Positions 1 to 12,398 of a DNA stretch of 64,000 bases are shown here, one piece after another. The translations under genes and the position numbers were made by a program. The notes beneath the pieces are model-generated. The model was given only the letters and a program-made list of their open reading frames with translations, ran no database searches and had not been told where the DNA came from. How positions within the stretch are numbered: position 1 is the first letter of the stretch; the number at the start of each line of letters is the position of its first letter. Origin of the DNA: Panagrolaimus kolymaensis (Eukaryota; Nematoda; Chromadorea; Rhabditida; Panagrolaimidae); assembly GCA_028622995.1 (NCBI GenBank), contig JAJQJQ010000010.1, positions 2,108,001 through 2,172,000 on the forward strand, written 5' to 3'.

Positions 1-2568
1 TGGATCAAAATTGCCATTTGAAATTATAACATAAAAGTGCACTGCTGTTAGAAGAATCAAAAAGAGGGAAATTTTAAAATGGCTAAAAAGCTGCGAATTT
101 TATGCATTTTTAAACTAAAAATAGTTACTTTAATGAAAAATAATAAAGTCCAAACAATGATAATAAAAATAGAATTACATCTAACCAGCCGATCATGATA
201 CAACCTTTTTTCGATGATATTCATTTTTTTATGCATTTTATTAAAGACAAAATATTTTTAATAAATTGCCTTAAATCATCTTTCTTTTTTTTGCGAGTGT
301 TTGTCCACGTGATTCTAAATGTTATTGTTGTTTTTAACCTTAAAAAAGGTTTGATTTTTAAAAACCTATTTATGTACACATATGTCATTCGATGTCGAAA
401 TTATCACAAAATTTATGTTTTTGAAAATTTAGAAAAAAACTATTTTGGCGATTGTGTAGTTTATGCTTTCTTTTTTTTCTCCCCTTCAGTCCATTATCTG
501 TTTTTCCATTTTTTCAAAAACGATACACCATGGCGGAAGTCTTATGTCTGATTTGTGCTTCGTTGCTTTTTTTTCTTCAAAAAAAGATTTTGATTTAGAC
601 GTCAAAAGTTTTTTTATTCGGTTTAAAACATTTTTCCATTCATTGAAAAAAAATAAAGCAAACAAGATTTGACGAAATCTTATTTTCTTTTATTTAAACT
701 ATAGATTTTGTTCTAATTGATTAGTCTCAAAGTTGCTTGTGTGTTCGTTCTTTGCTCTTTGCCTTTGCTGTGTAATTTCTTTCTTTTTTCTTTTTTTAAA
801 GCTTAACTTTTATTTAGCAGCGGATAATTTACATTTGCAAAAAAGTTTTTATTCAAATAACTTTCAATCTTTCAATAGAAAAATAAAGTTTTATAAACTC
901 ACGTTATTGCTTCTTCACATGATGATGTTTTTCTTCCGCATTTGATTAAAAAGTGTTTTTGCTCTTTCGTCGTTGTTGTTTCTTTTTCTTCCCATCACAA
1001 AAAAGAAAATCGATTGAATAATCGAAAATAAAATAATTTTAAACTTCTTCTTTTTGCTTTTATGTATGTTTTTAGCGTTTATTTTTGCAAAAAATGGATA
1101 ATCTATTTTACACCCAAAGAAATTGTTTTTATTATCAGTGGTTTTTTTTCAAAAGAGATGAATCTCTTTTTTCTTCTGTTTTCAATAGTTCAATTTTTTT
1201 TTATTCTGCTGACCTAAGTTTTTTTTAACTTCAATCGTCCCTTTTTCTTCTTCTTTTGGAACAAAATGTCTCATCCCCCATTTTTCTTTATCAAACACAC
1301 ACAATTTTATTTAAAAATGATGAAATCGATCATCTTTTTTTCTTCAGATTCGTTTAACCTTCAAAAGCTCTATTTTTTCATACTTTATCCCTTCTTTATC
1401 CAAATATAGCTTCCAAAAAAGGAAGATCAAAACAAAAAAATGCTTGTTTATTTTCAAATTTAAAAAACATGAAATCGTTTTGTGATTCATCACAAAATTT
1501 TTGCGCTGTTTGTTTTTGTATCAAAACTTTTACCAAAATTGCGCTTTAGAGAAAAACAAGAAAAATGTTTTTGGCTTTTTTCTTCTATCTTTTTTTTTTT
1601 GCTGTTTTTGTCCGACCAAAATAAAATCGCCAAACATCATTTTTTCAACCCTATTTATATCCCATCCCGCAAAGGTTTATAGTCTACGAATTGAGCAAAG
1701 AAAATGGCGGTTTAATGCAAAGAGAAGAAACTACGAAAGAAAGAAGGAAAGGCGCACCTATTGCGGCAAAAAGAAAAAATTAGTTTATTTTTTATGTAAA
1801 TGTGTTTATTTTTTTTGTACGTGCTGTTTTTCATTTAATTTCTGGTCATCATTGGTGATATTATTTATTTGTTTCTTTTTTAGGCGTAAGTGACCAGGGA
1901 AAAAAGGGCAGAGAAAAAGCGAGGTTTTGGTTAATTTTGCGCTTTAAAAGCTCTCAAGCTAACAAGCTTTTTTGCTTGTTGTTGTTTGCGCCTGTGACCT
2001 TTATCTCTTTCGCCTTATTTGTTTTTACCAATCATATATTTTATTTATTACACCTTCATTCGAAAAAAAGAGTTCGCTGCAGATCATCTTTGGGCATTGA
2101 GATATCTCTGCATTAAATCATTTTCTCATTTGCCGGAAGGGTCTTTTTTGAGGCCGCACTCATTCATACCTCATCAAATAAATATATATTTTTTCAAGCA
2201 GCACATTTCATTGATTGTGTGCTCGCTCCAAAATTAAGAGTCAGCAAATAACTTAACTTATTTCTGTTCTCTTTTTATATTATTATTTTTGCCAAAATGC
2301 TCCTTATTTAGCATTACTTCGTCTTTTTTTTAAAGAAAAAATAAGTCATATTCCAAAGTGCCGTTGCGCATCGAAAAATAGAAAAAGAAAAGATCGAACG
2401 ACCCTATAATTCACTGATCATTGATCTTTTTGTTTGATATAATTGTTTTTTGTTCTGCTCCCTTCTCTTTTTTCTCTTGTATGTTTCTTTATTTTTTTTT
2501 TGCCATGAAATTTGCATAATTATCTTTAAATCTTTTAGGTAACCTACAACAACAACTACAAAGTAAAG
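1..2568. other. Non-coding AT-rich region upstream of the STAT gene
   Basis: This stretch is dominated by poly-T and poly-A runs. The short open frames in it are rich in Phe, Lys, Ser and Cys, which is what random T/A-rich sequence gives, and none shows a recognisable motif or spliced continuation. A T-rich acceptor ends at about 2538, 30 bp before the STAT start codon, and may be the spliced-leader or 5' UTR acceptor of that gene. I see no RNA gene here. Confidence 0.6.
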
Positions 2569-5500
2569 ATGTTGACTGATGAAGCATTTCAACGTCTGCT
2601 TTATGATCTCTTTTGCACATGGCATAATGTTCAACGACATTATGATCCACCCAGAACTGAATCAGAAGATGAGAAGATGATTAAGGTACTACAAATGAAA
2701 TTTGTTTGTATAAAACGTTGTAAGTCTTACCGCAGCCCTTTTGCTTACTTTTTATGGCATCCATTAAACTTTTAATAATCAGTTTTTAAATTTATTTTTT
2801 TGATGGAAATAATTTACATTTTCATTGAAAAAAAGTGGACTGATTTTTTATGCTTTTAAAACTTGAGATATTGCTTGTGTCTGCCGCTCGCAGCCAGCAG
2901 ATCCCGTACCTCTCCCCTTTGTAGCAGATTATTGATTGGTGCAGAAATAAATAAAAATATGATTATTAGCCTTTTAAGAATTTAACTAACAGCTTTTTTA
3001 AAATCTTTTAGATCAAATCAATGTTATGCAAATTAATCGATGAAATTAGTGCCCGTGTTAGAAAAGTCCAAGTTCATGTTAATCAATTAGGAGAAAACCC
3101 ATTGATTTTGCAAGATTTAATTGAAGAATGGGCTATGTTAACTTGGAATGTTTTATGCATCAGCAGTCGGCTACAAAACAATTATCAATCGGTATTAACA
3201 TCATCCGAAGATAAACAAATTTATTCCAAACTTAATTCATCTTTGGTTGAATTGGTTAATTGCACAAGGTATATTATTACTGTAGCTCAACAAAAAAAAA
3301 CTAACAAAAAATATTTTTTAGTTCAATAGTTTTTCCTGATGTTTTGAACTTTGATTTGCCACACCTTCAATTCAAAACCCTTTCCTTAGCTCTTGGAAAT
3401 ACCATGCAACAACAATATAATCTTTACAAATTTCTTAAACAAAAACGTGATAGTTTGCAGTGGCAAGCAGAAGAAACTCAAGAATTTGCTCGACAACTTG
3501 ATGTTTTTCGTGAAGAAAGTTTGATTCCATTCATCGAACTTTTCAAAACTTATTGCAATGAATTTTCTGTTGCACTTTGGAGGGATGTTCGTGCAGTTCA
3601 AATCAATCGAATTATTGACTTTGAACCCCTTCCTGATGAACCCATTACTCGTCTCGTCAGCTTTTACAGCCATATGGTTTATGCATTGGCTGTACTTGGA
3701 GCTCGACTTCAAGGCTTTCGATACGAATTAACTCAAAATAAAATATTTGGAGCCTACCAAAATTATGACCCAGTCAAACCTTTATCTGATACAGTATTCT
3801 CAGCTTTGGAATTGCTTATGGCTGATTGTGTCCTTTGCACTGAACCATCCACAGATCCCATTTTGGTTACCAACAATCTTTTTGCTATTAATTGTGGCGC
3901 TCTTGCACGAGGTGTCGTCTTTAAACAATTTGATGTTCAATTAGTCACTGAAGAAGTTGCCGAACATATTCAATCTGAAATGCGTAGACAAAAATTATTA
4001 CAACAACCATCGCCAATTCAAAATGCACCATCGGCTGCTCTTTTGGCTATGAAACCAGCAACAGGAACAAAACGAGCAAATAATAGCAGCGCTTCAAGTG
4101 CCGAAGGTTCAAATAACACATCACATAAAAAATCGGATGTAAATAGCAAAGATATTGTAACTATTTATCCTGTTTATCATACTAAAAATCGATATTGGGC
4201 CGCAACATATCCTCATTTACTTTGTACCACTCGACAGAAAGGTCGTCAATCTACTCATAACTCATTTCAAGTAAGATATAGTCATGAGAAAAAAAAATTT
4301 AATGCAAAACATAATTTAGGATTTATCACCCAATGGGCAATTAGATGCAAAATCAAATGGAAAACGACCAATTTTTTATTTTCACATTCATGCAACTATG
4401 TTTAGTCCCTCTGGAAAATATGCAGAAGCTCATACTTTATCTTTGCCACTTACGATTGCAACTCGTCGTAATCAAGATTGCCAAGTTCAACGAATGATGA
4501 GTTCATATACAGCAACATGCTTTTGGTTATATGGTAGCAATGTTCAAGATGGGCTTTTACTTTCATGGGTTGATACTGGAATGCCATGGAATCATTTTAA
4601 AACTCTTTTTAAACAACATTTTCGAGTTAATGCTGATGTAACTCGAACTTTAATTGATCGTGATTTTGATTTACTTCAATATAAACTTAAATGTAATGAT
4701 TGTCGAGTTGATCCTGGACCATTAGCACGTGAGTTACATAAAGCTAAATATATTTTTATTAATTACATTTTTTTTTTCAGAGGTAGTTACATTCAAAAGC
4801 ATGCTTTGCCCTCATTTACGTTATGAATGTGGAAATACTAATGTTCGATTTAGCGTATGGCGTGGAATGCTTGAACTCCTCCAAATTTTCCAAGATCAAA
4901 AAACCAATGTTCGAAAACTTTGGGAACGAAATTTAATTCTTGGTTTTATGGAATTTGATCAAGTTTCACAAGTATTAGAAAAATATGATTCAGCTTTGAT
5001 TATGCGTTTATCATTCGTTACTGGTGGAACCATTTGCTTTACAGTTAAATCCAATGCCCATTCACTTCAACAAGGCGCTATGGCTCCAATGCATCTTGAA
5101 CCTCTTGATTTGAAGAAGCTTCAATCAAAATGCCTAAAAGATTATCTTCGAGATATTGCAATTGCAGAAAAAGTTCAATATATAATTAATGCTGATTTTG
5201 AACCCGTTAAAATCACAGAAATTATTGATGAATTTAATGAAAGTTTTGGAATTAGTGAAGATATTGAAACAAGTCGAAGAATTTCATCCAATGTAACTCA
5301 TAGCGGCGATATTGATAATATGCAACAAATTACTTTTACTGCCATGAGAATCGCAGTTGTTACATGCAAATTAAAGCCACCCAGTGCAGATAATGATGCT
5401 GAAACCAATGCTCTTCATGGACCCAAAATGACTTCACCAATACCTATTAGCAATGGAAATGGACAAAGTTCTAAAGATCCAATTCGACTTGCAGCTAGTG

Positions 5501-5893
5501 CAAATCCAAATGAAGAATTTTTGCGTGAATTATTTCAACTTTGCAATTTTTATGGAAAAACTAAACAAGTAAAAACAGTTCTAAATAAATCTCAGGAATA
5601 AGTAAAGTTATTTTTAGGATATAATAGAAATGGTTGAACAAAATCCAACATTTAATAATATTAATCAATATTCGCCTCCACAAAGTGTGTTGAAATCTTT
5701 TGAATCAAACACCATGCTTTCTCAACCACCAAGCACTAATCCTACTCCACCTTCATCAGCTGGATATGCATCATCATTTGGAATGATGCCACCAAGCCAA
5801 TATGGAATGCACAAAGCTCCAAATAGTAATGGTTATAACAGCGATGAAACGGAACCCATGCAATATCAATCTTGTTACACTCCAGAAGGATAA
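2569..5893 (+). CDS. STAT: STAT-family transcription factor
   Basis: Signal transducer and activator of transcription: phosphorylated on tyrosine, dimerises through its SH2 domain and binds DNA in the nucleus. Six exons join in phase: 2569-2685, 3012-3268, 3322-4270, 4320-4728, 4781-5568, 5618-5893 (931 aa). The helical coiled-coil region covers about residues 1-330, and the DNA-binding core resumes at about 440 ([10 protein letters not shown]... [12 protein letters not shown]). The SH2 domain is at about 620-720, with the phosphotyrosine-binding Arg at residue 653 (bases 5005-5007, IMRLSF). Residues 342-430 are an Asn/Ser-rich insert, and the tail (from about 770) is Pro/Ser/Asn-rich with several Tyr. 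As in Caenorhabditis STA-1/STA-2, no vertebrate-type N-domain is visible. The last intron (49 bp) and the tail exon are inferred from phase. The 931-aa length is long for a nematode STAT. Family certain; the exact paralogue is not. Confidence 0.9.
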
Positions 5894-6967
5894 TAAAATT
5901 TAAACTACCGTAATTCTTGAATGCTGTTTTCAATATTTTTGTTTCACTTTTAAAATTACATATATATTTTTTCAAAATTTTTTTATACCACCAAAATATA
6001 TCAGCTTAATATTTCTTCTTTTTTATTGTTATTCCAGTGACTTTATTTTTATTATTTTTATAGAAAAGTATTTCGCTTTTTTTCTTTTTCATTTAAAAAT
6101 CTGATATACTGTTATTTGTTATCTTAGATTTTTCTTTTTCAATTTAACCTTTCCAAAAAAATTATTTTAATTATTTCTTCTAAAACTTTGTAGAAAAAAA
6201 AAATTAGGAAAAATATATGTAAAGTTATTATGTCTACAAAAAATTCATCCCAAACACGTAGGTATTTTTTCGCAGACAATAAAAAATGCAGAAAAAAGTC
6301 TTTTTGAATTGAATTTCATTTTCGATCGGGTCTTCATATCTTTTTTACATCTACGTGTTTGGCTATTTTCAATACTCTTTTTTATTCATTTTCAAAAACT
6401 ATTTTTGTATTTGATTTTTAGAAATAAAAGAATCTAAAACTTTTTCATTTGTTTAGATGAGTAAATGTATTTAAACAAAAAAGAAAGCAAAAAATGTTTA
6501 CATTATAAATCAAATAAAAACCACAGAGCTAAACTTTTTTGAATGCAGAAAAAACGTTGTTCACTTCGGCGACTAAAAGGTTAAAGAATTCATAAATATA
6601 AAACAAAAGAAGTCTATTTTTATGTAATTTTTTTCACCTTTTTTTGTTTGTGGTTTCGTAGCTAAAAGCAGCATGAATGAAACCCTTTTTTTAAACCGCA
6701 AAACAACAATTGGACGACCTTCGTAAGCGAGAAACATTTTTTTATTTTTTCCAAAAAAATTTCTTGGCCGATTTGTCATAATTAGTGAAATGAAGCGTTA
6801 ACGCGGCCGGCGACTTTGGTGGCGGTTCAAAAACTTTTTTTTATTGTTGTTAACATTAAAAGGACGCCGTTCGGTTTAGGGCCTTCACAATCAGTTGGTA
6901 TATCAGTTGTTTGGCAATAGTGGTTTAGTTTCTTTTTCTCTCGTCAAAACAAAAACCAAAGAAAAAA
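5894..6967. other. Intergenic, no gene seen
   Basis: About 1.1 kb of AT-rich sequence between the STAT stop codon and the next gene. An AATAAA-like signal overlaps the STAT stop. The open frames here lack motifs and coding character. Confidence 0.6.
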
Positions 6968-7467
6968 ATGAACCAAAATCTTTTATTTTTTACAGGTTTG
7001 ATTTTAATAAAATTTATAATTATATTTTTAAAAAGAGTGTTAATCGGATTATTTAATTTTTTTAGTCATCGCATTGTTTGCTTTAACCCTTGTCAATGTT
7101 AATTGCGCCGTTGCTCGTCTTGAAGTGGAATTAGGAAAAGAAGCGAGATTTGATTTTGGAAAAGATATGTTTTTGATTAAACGGACGACTCCCGCCTCAA
7201 CCGATACTCAATATTTATTCGCTTCACCTGATCAAGATGGATCATGGACCACTGATGGAGTGAGTCCCATTCATTGTTAGTTATTAGTTAATAAAATGGC
7301 TTAAATTTTAGACAAACATAATTAAATCCAGTGCACATTTATATTGGAATGGAACAATTATATTTAAAAGTGTTACCAAAGATGATCTTGGATCGTATGA
7401 AATGCCTTTAGAACCTGCAAGAATGAATCTTGCTAAAACAATGATTGATATGGTTGTTAAAGAATAA
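6968..7467 (+). CDS. Small secreted protein with an Ig-like strand motif
   Basis: Three exons in phase: 6968-6995, 7066-7259, 7312-7467, giving 125 aa. The start is the only ATG that puts a clean signal peptide (MNQNLLFFTVIALFALT, cleavage near the following NCAVA) in front of the body. The mature part has LYWNGTIIF followed by DDLGSYE, which resembles the E-F strand signature (DxGxY) of immunoglobulin-fold domains, but it has no cysteine pair, so the fold assignment is only suggestive. One N-glycosylation sequon (NGT) is present. Function unknown; likely secreted or extracellular. The first exon carries only nine codons and one base. Confidence 0.7.
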
Positions 7468-8837
7468 AGGCAAATTTCTGTTGTATAAACTTTATTTCAA
7501 ATGTTCTGCCAAAAAAAGTGACAATTACTTTATTTTTCACGTGTTTCAAAATTTCATGTCCACCTTTTTTGATCTATTTTCCCACGCATTCCAGTTTCTT
7601 AAAAAAAAGAAAAGAAACTTCCTTTTATGCTGGTTAAAATTTTTAAATTAAATTGATATAACTTTATATGTGTTATTAATATACCACGGAATTTGTAAAA
7701 ATGACAAATTTTTTATATTATTGTAAAGTAAAAAATTAATAATACTAAATTAATTTTATTGTTTTTGAAACAATGAAAGTGCAATTGCAATTTACTATTT
7801 TCAACTTTGCGCATATTGAATTGGTTTGGGTCTTTATTTCTTTCTTTTTTTCACGACAAGGTGGCGCATTAATTTTCATTGGCGCCAAAGTTTTTTATAA
7901 AAATAAAACTTTCAAAACTTAATTTACTGATAATAAATGACAGGTTTAACCGAAACAATAAAAAATAAAATATAAAAACGGGCGTGGAGTGTAGTTGTTT
8001 ATATCAAAAAAAACTTTAAAAAAGTAAAAGTTTATTTTACAAATATTTGAAAGAAAGAAAGTTTTTTAAAACTAAAATAGCACGCACGTTTTTGTGAATA
8101 AAATAAAATATTTTTTTGATGACTATGACAATTTTTTTCTTTCTCAAAAGGGACAACTACAGTAACTACATATATTTCTGAATCACAGTTAATATTTCGA
8201 AAATGATAAATATGCAAAGAAAAAAAGGAAAATCCCAAAATGATTAAAGAACAATATAAAGTAATCCTCTGGAAATAAATGTAATTATATATTTAATAAC
8301 TTTATTAGCATCATTTATAAATGCATACTTTACTCTTACTTACTTCCCTGTGTTTTATGCACTTTTGTGTTGCTTGTTCTTTCACGAATATTCTTCAAGC
8401 TTCTTTCTCCTTTTTTTTCTTTATGGTCGGTCACAAAGTAATTATTTTTTCTTCTTTTCTTTTTCTTGCGCAGCCTTTTTAGCCTCCTATCGTTTCCCTC
8501 CTTCTGTCTCTTACACCTATAATGTAAAAACACCTTTTTTTATTTTAATATACGTATTTTATTTGGTTAAAGCGTTAAAAGTTTTTTTTTTATTCTCTTC
8601 CGGTGGCAACTACAGAGAATTTTTTGTTAGCTTTTTTTGGTGGTAGTTAGTTAAAGAATTTATTATTATGCTCAGCCGCTCTAAATAGTAAAACATTCAT
8701 TAACTATATTTGTTACTATTTTTTTGTGATTAGTATTTATTTCTTAAATCAAAGAAAAATTTGTAATCTGCTTTTTTAACCGTTAAAATCCTACATTTAT
8801 TTTGTTATTTTATCCTTTGAATTATTTTATTTTTTTA
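7468..8837. other. Intergenic, no gene seen
   Basis: About 1.4 kb of AT-rich DNA between the small secreted protein and the nuclear receptor. Only Lys/Phe-rich chance frames occur on both strands. Confidence 0.55.
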
Positions 8838-10368
8838 ATGTCTTCGAGTAATCGCTCAAGCACTTCAACAGAATATTCAATAATGCAATGGGACCCTCCA
8901 ATATGTCCCGTGTGTGAATTAACTGCACCAAATGGAAAACATTTTGGTATAACTTGTTGTGGAGCATGTGCGGCGTTTTTTAGAAGGACTGTATCGGAGC
9001 AAAAATTGTTTCAATGTGCCAAAGGAACTAACAACAACGGTAGGGATTATTTAATTAATTATTATGTTGTGTGTCTTGTCTTATTACTTCCTTCCTTATT
9101 CCAATTATTTTTGTTTCAGACGGCGGCGGCAACGTGACGTGTTTTCCTTCCCTGTTACAAACATGTAGACATTGCCGGTATTTAAAATGTATTAAAGCTG
9201 GAATGAAATTAGAGAGTATGAGTTTCTTTATTCAAATTGCAATAACTCAAATGACCAAAATATTATTTTAGAAGTTCAAACTAAAAGAACAAAAACTGCA
9301 ATTCCAATGAGGCACGTAAGTATAATAAATATTTCTGGCAGTGAATTTATTGAAACTATTATGAAATCCAACCATTTTGTGGAGCGGGAACGATGTCTCA
9401 CATATGGTTCATTAAATGTAGAATTTAAGAAAGCAACTATGTCCAGTGCAGCGTCGATTGCCAAAACTGAAATACGTTTAATGCAAAGATTTCTTGAAAA
9501 TAATGGTTTATTAAATCTAATTCCAGAAAATCATTTAGTAATAACTTTTGATAATTAAAATTTAGATATATAAACTATAAAATTTTAGAAAGATTTTATG
9601 AGACATGGATATTATTTATGGGCTCAAACGAGTTCTTTATGGCTTTCATATACTCAAGGCGGATATTCAGCAAATCGAGTGTGTTATGTAGATCGAAGTT
9701 TTATAGATATTAATGAACTTTGTCTTGAACGAATTTATTCTGCTATTCCGGGAATTCGACATGTTGATACTATAGTTAGACAATGGATGCCAGTATATTT
9801 TGAACTTCGAAGTATTATGAGGCAAATTCAAGTTTATCGAATTGATCAGGTTGAATGGTTAACTATCGTTCATATTTTATTTATAAATTTAAGTAAGCAT
9901 TTACCTTTTATTTTTTTTATAATCTTGTTTTGTGGTCTTAAATATTTGTTTACCAAGCTTTTTGCACGTATTTAGAAGAACATTTTTTATTAAACTTAAA
10001 AGTGCAACCTACAAAAAAGGCGTCAAACTTATGTCACATTTTTATCTTTGAACTCTTTTTATTTTTATTTTTTCAGTTGTTACTCAATTCACTCACACCA
10101 AAGCTGAAAGATACCAAATTAATAATTATTTAAAAAAGATTTTAACCGAATTACACACATATCATGCAGAAAATTATAAAAAAGAGCAAGCTGTTAGATT
10201 AGGAAACATGACGTTATTTATTGAAGCCATACAAGTTTGTTCTTTTTAATTATTATTATTCCCACAATTATTTATGTTTCTTTCTATTTTTAGCAAAGCG
10301 CTCGAGCAGTTCAAGAGCAAATTACAGTACTTTCACTATGCGGCTACAAAACCTCTGTACAAAAATAA
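8838..10368 (+). CDS. Nuclear hormone receptor (nematode supplementary type)
   Basis: Ligand-type nuclear receptor. Six exons in phase: 8838-9039, 9120-9215, 9272-9537, 9589-9892, 10077-10234, 10294-10368 (366 aa). The two C4 zinc modules of the DNA-binding domain lie at about residues 23-95: CPVC, then the P-box CGACAAFFRR, then CFPSL...CRHCRYLKC. The P-box with Ala-Ala is typical of the large nematode-specific receptor group rather than of conserved receptors. The ligand-binding domain fills the C-terminal two thirds and ends with a helix like ARAVQEQITVL. The start chosen is the first ATG of the open frame, 22 codons before the first Cys. A GTAAGT at 9316 looks like a donor, but only 26 bp separate it from an AG and the frame reads through, so I left it unspliced. 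The individual orthologue cannot be named. Confidence 0.88.
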
Positions 10369-10766
10369 ATAAACATATCAAAGTGTTTTTCATTTACTAA
10401 AATAAAAAATTTAATTATCTATAAATATATATATGTCTTTGCATAATCACAAACACACCAACTACAGAAGAAACCACAAACATTAAAAATTAAGAAAACG
10501 AAAGGCTAAAAATGGCATTATTATTTTTTAATAAGCCAACTAGCAAATAGGAGGTGGTGAGAAAAGGCAACAACAAAAAATTGTGCGCACTTTGGTTTAC
10601 CCTTTTAGAATAAAAAAAAATTGTCTCAAAAAGAAAAATATGTTCGCTAAAAAAAAAAAAAAGCAAGCGATGTTTTGATTTTTTTGCTTGGCTTTTTCTG
10701 CATTGGCATATTCATTTTATAATAATTACTTTTTCTACCATAAAAAGCTTTTAATTGAGTTGAAAA
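10369..10766. other. Short intergenic region / promoter of the SMARCD gene
   Basis: About 400 bp of A/T-rich sequence between the nuclear receptor and the SWI/SNF subunit, both on the plus strand. No gene seen. Confidence 0.5.
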
Positions 10767-12398
10767 ATGCGTCAAGGAACTCCAATGAATCCTAACATGT
10801 CCATGAATAGTGGCCAACCACCTATGCGCTTCTCTCATCCACAACAAAATGCTCATTTAGCAGCAAATATGAAGCGAACTGGAGGTTTACCTCCTCCACC
10901 ATCGTTTATGGGTCCAACAATGGGTGGCGCTGGTCCTTCACGGCATCCAGCAGCTCGAAATCGTAAGAGGAGACATCTTGATCGATCTATTATGAATGAG
11001 GCAAGGATATTAGTAAATCATATATATATTTTTATGAATATTGATTATTTGTATTTTAGATTGCTGAATGTTATCCCGAAGGAAAATCATACGTTGATTT
11101 ACTTGCAATTGAATCCCATCTTGATGCTTTGCTTATGCGTAAACGACTTTCAATTCAAGAAGCTTTAAAACGACCCATGAAACTTAAAAAGAAACTCCGC
11201 ATTTATATCTCCCATGTATTTCAAGCTGGCCGCGAACCAGAGGTTTGATTAGGGATTATATTCCATAGTGCAAAAAGCAGTTTTTTTTAGCGTGAATCTG
11301 ATTTAACTGCAGTACCAATGTGGGAATTGAGAGTTGAAGGTCGAATGCTTGAAGATTGTCCACCAAACCAAGTTGATTTGCCACCTTCACAACTTTCAAA
11401 TGCCCAAAATCTTGCTGCAAGTCGAAATAAAAGAAAATTTAGTTCATTCTTTAAAAGTCTCGTAATTGAATTGGATAAACATATTTATGGACCTGATAAT
11501 CATTTAGTTGAATGGCATCGTGGACCAACAACTAGCGAAACGGATGGTTTTCAAGTTAAACGTCCTGGAGATCAAGATGTTCGTTGTACCATTCTCCTTT
11601 CATTGGACCATCAGCCAATGAAATACAAATTGCATCCTCGTCTTGCAAAATTGCTTGGAATTGCTATTGAAACAAGAAGTAAAGTAATTGAAGCCCTTTG
11701 GCAATATATTAAAAGCCACAAATTACAAGTAAGCTCAACTATTCAAAGTTGAAGGATTTATGAAAAAAATTTATTTAGGATTTGGTTGAACGAGATTGGA
11801 TTAATTGCGATCAAATGTTGGAACAAATTTTTATTACCAAACGTATGCGTTTCATTGAAGTCCCTCAAAGGGTTCAACACCTTCTTCAAACTCCTGATCC
11901 AATTGTTCTTAATCATGTTATTCGCCGAACCGATAGTGACAAGCCAGTAACAGCTTGCTATGACATCGATGTTGAACTTGATGATCCATTAAAAACCCCA
12001 ATGACTCAATTTTTAACTACAATGACTAGCAATCAAGAAATCCACAATCTTGATATGAAGCTTTACGATCTTGCTGAGCAAGTACAAGAATGGAAGCAAC
12101 GAGTAGATTATTACAAGCGGCTTGCAGATGATCCACTTGGATTTGTTAATAAATGGCTAAAATCACAAGAAGCTGATCTCAAGGTAATATTTCTATAAAA
12201 GCTTCATGAGTTCTTGACTAATAAAAAAAATTTTAGTTGATGACGGGCAAAAACGCTGAAATTGAAAATGAGCGCCATGTTGAAAGATATCTTCAACCAC
12301 AAATGCAAGAAGGCGTCTTCCGATATCTTTATAATAAAGTTCAACAAAAGCGTAAAGAACTTGATTTGGGCATTAATTCCAAAGGGATGATGTATTAA
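10767..12398 (+). CDS. swsn-2: SWI/SNF chromatin-remodelling subunit SMARCD/BAF60
   Basis: Accessory subunit of the SWI/SNF (BAF) nucleosome remodeller; bridges transcription factors and the ATPase complex in the nucleus. Five exons in phase: 10767-11012, 11060-11242, 11291-11728, 11779-12183, 12237-12398 (477 aa). The N-terminus is Met/Pro/Gly-rich. The conserved block SYVDLLAIE...[13 protein letters not shown] begins at about residue 90. The SWIB domain is at about 253-330 ([14 protein letters not shown] ... [12 protein letters not shown]). A helical tail follows, containing [14 protein letters not shown]. Length matches the family (about 450-530 aa). Caenorhabditis has two such genes (swsn-2.1/ham-3 and swsn-2.2); I cannot say which one this corresponds to. 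A possible AATAAA follows the stop at about 12540. Confidence 0.93.

Noticed and set aside
195..945. Several open frames of 65-120 codons in the first kilobase
   Set aside because: Composition (Phe, Lys, Ser, Cys runs from poly-T/poly-A) is that of chance AT-rich sequence; no motif and no spliced continuation.
9316..9341. GTAAGT ... CAG that looks like an intron inside the nuclear-receptor gene
   Set aside because: Only 26 bp, shorter than any other intron here, and not a multiple of three; reading through keeps the ligand-binding domain frame open.
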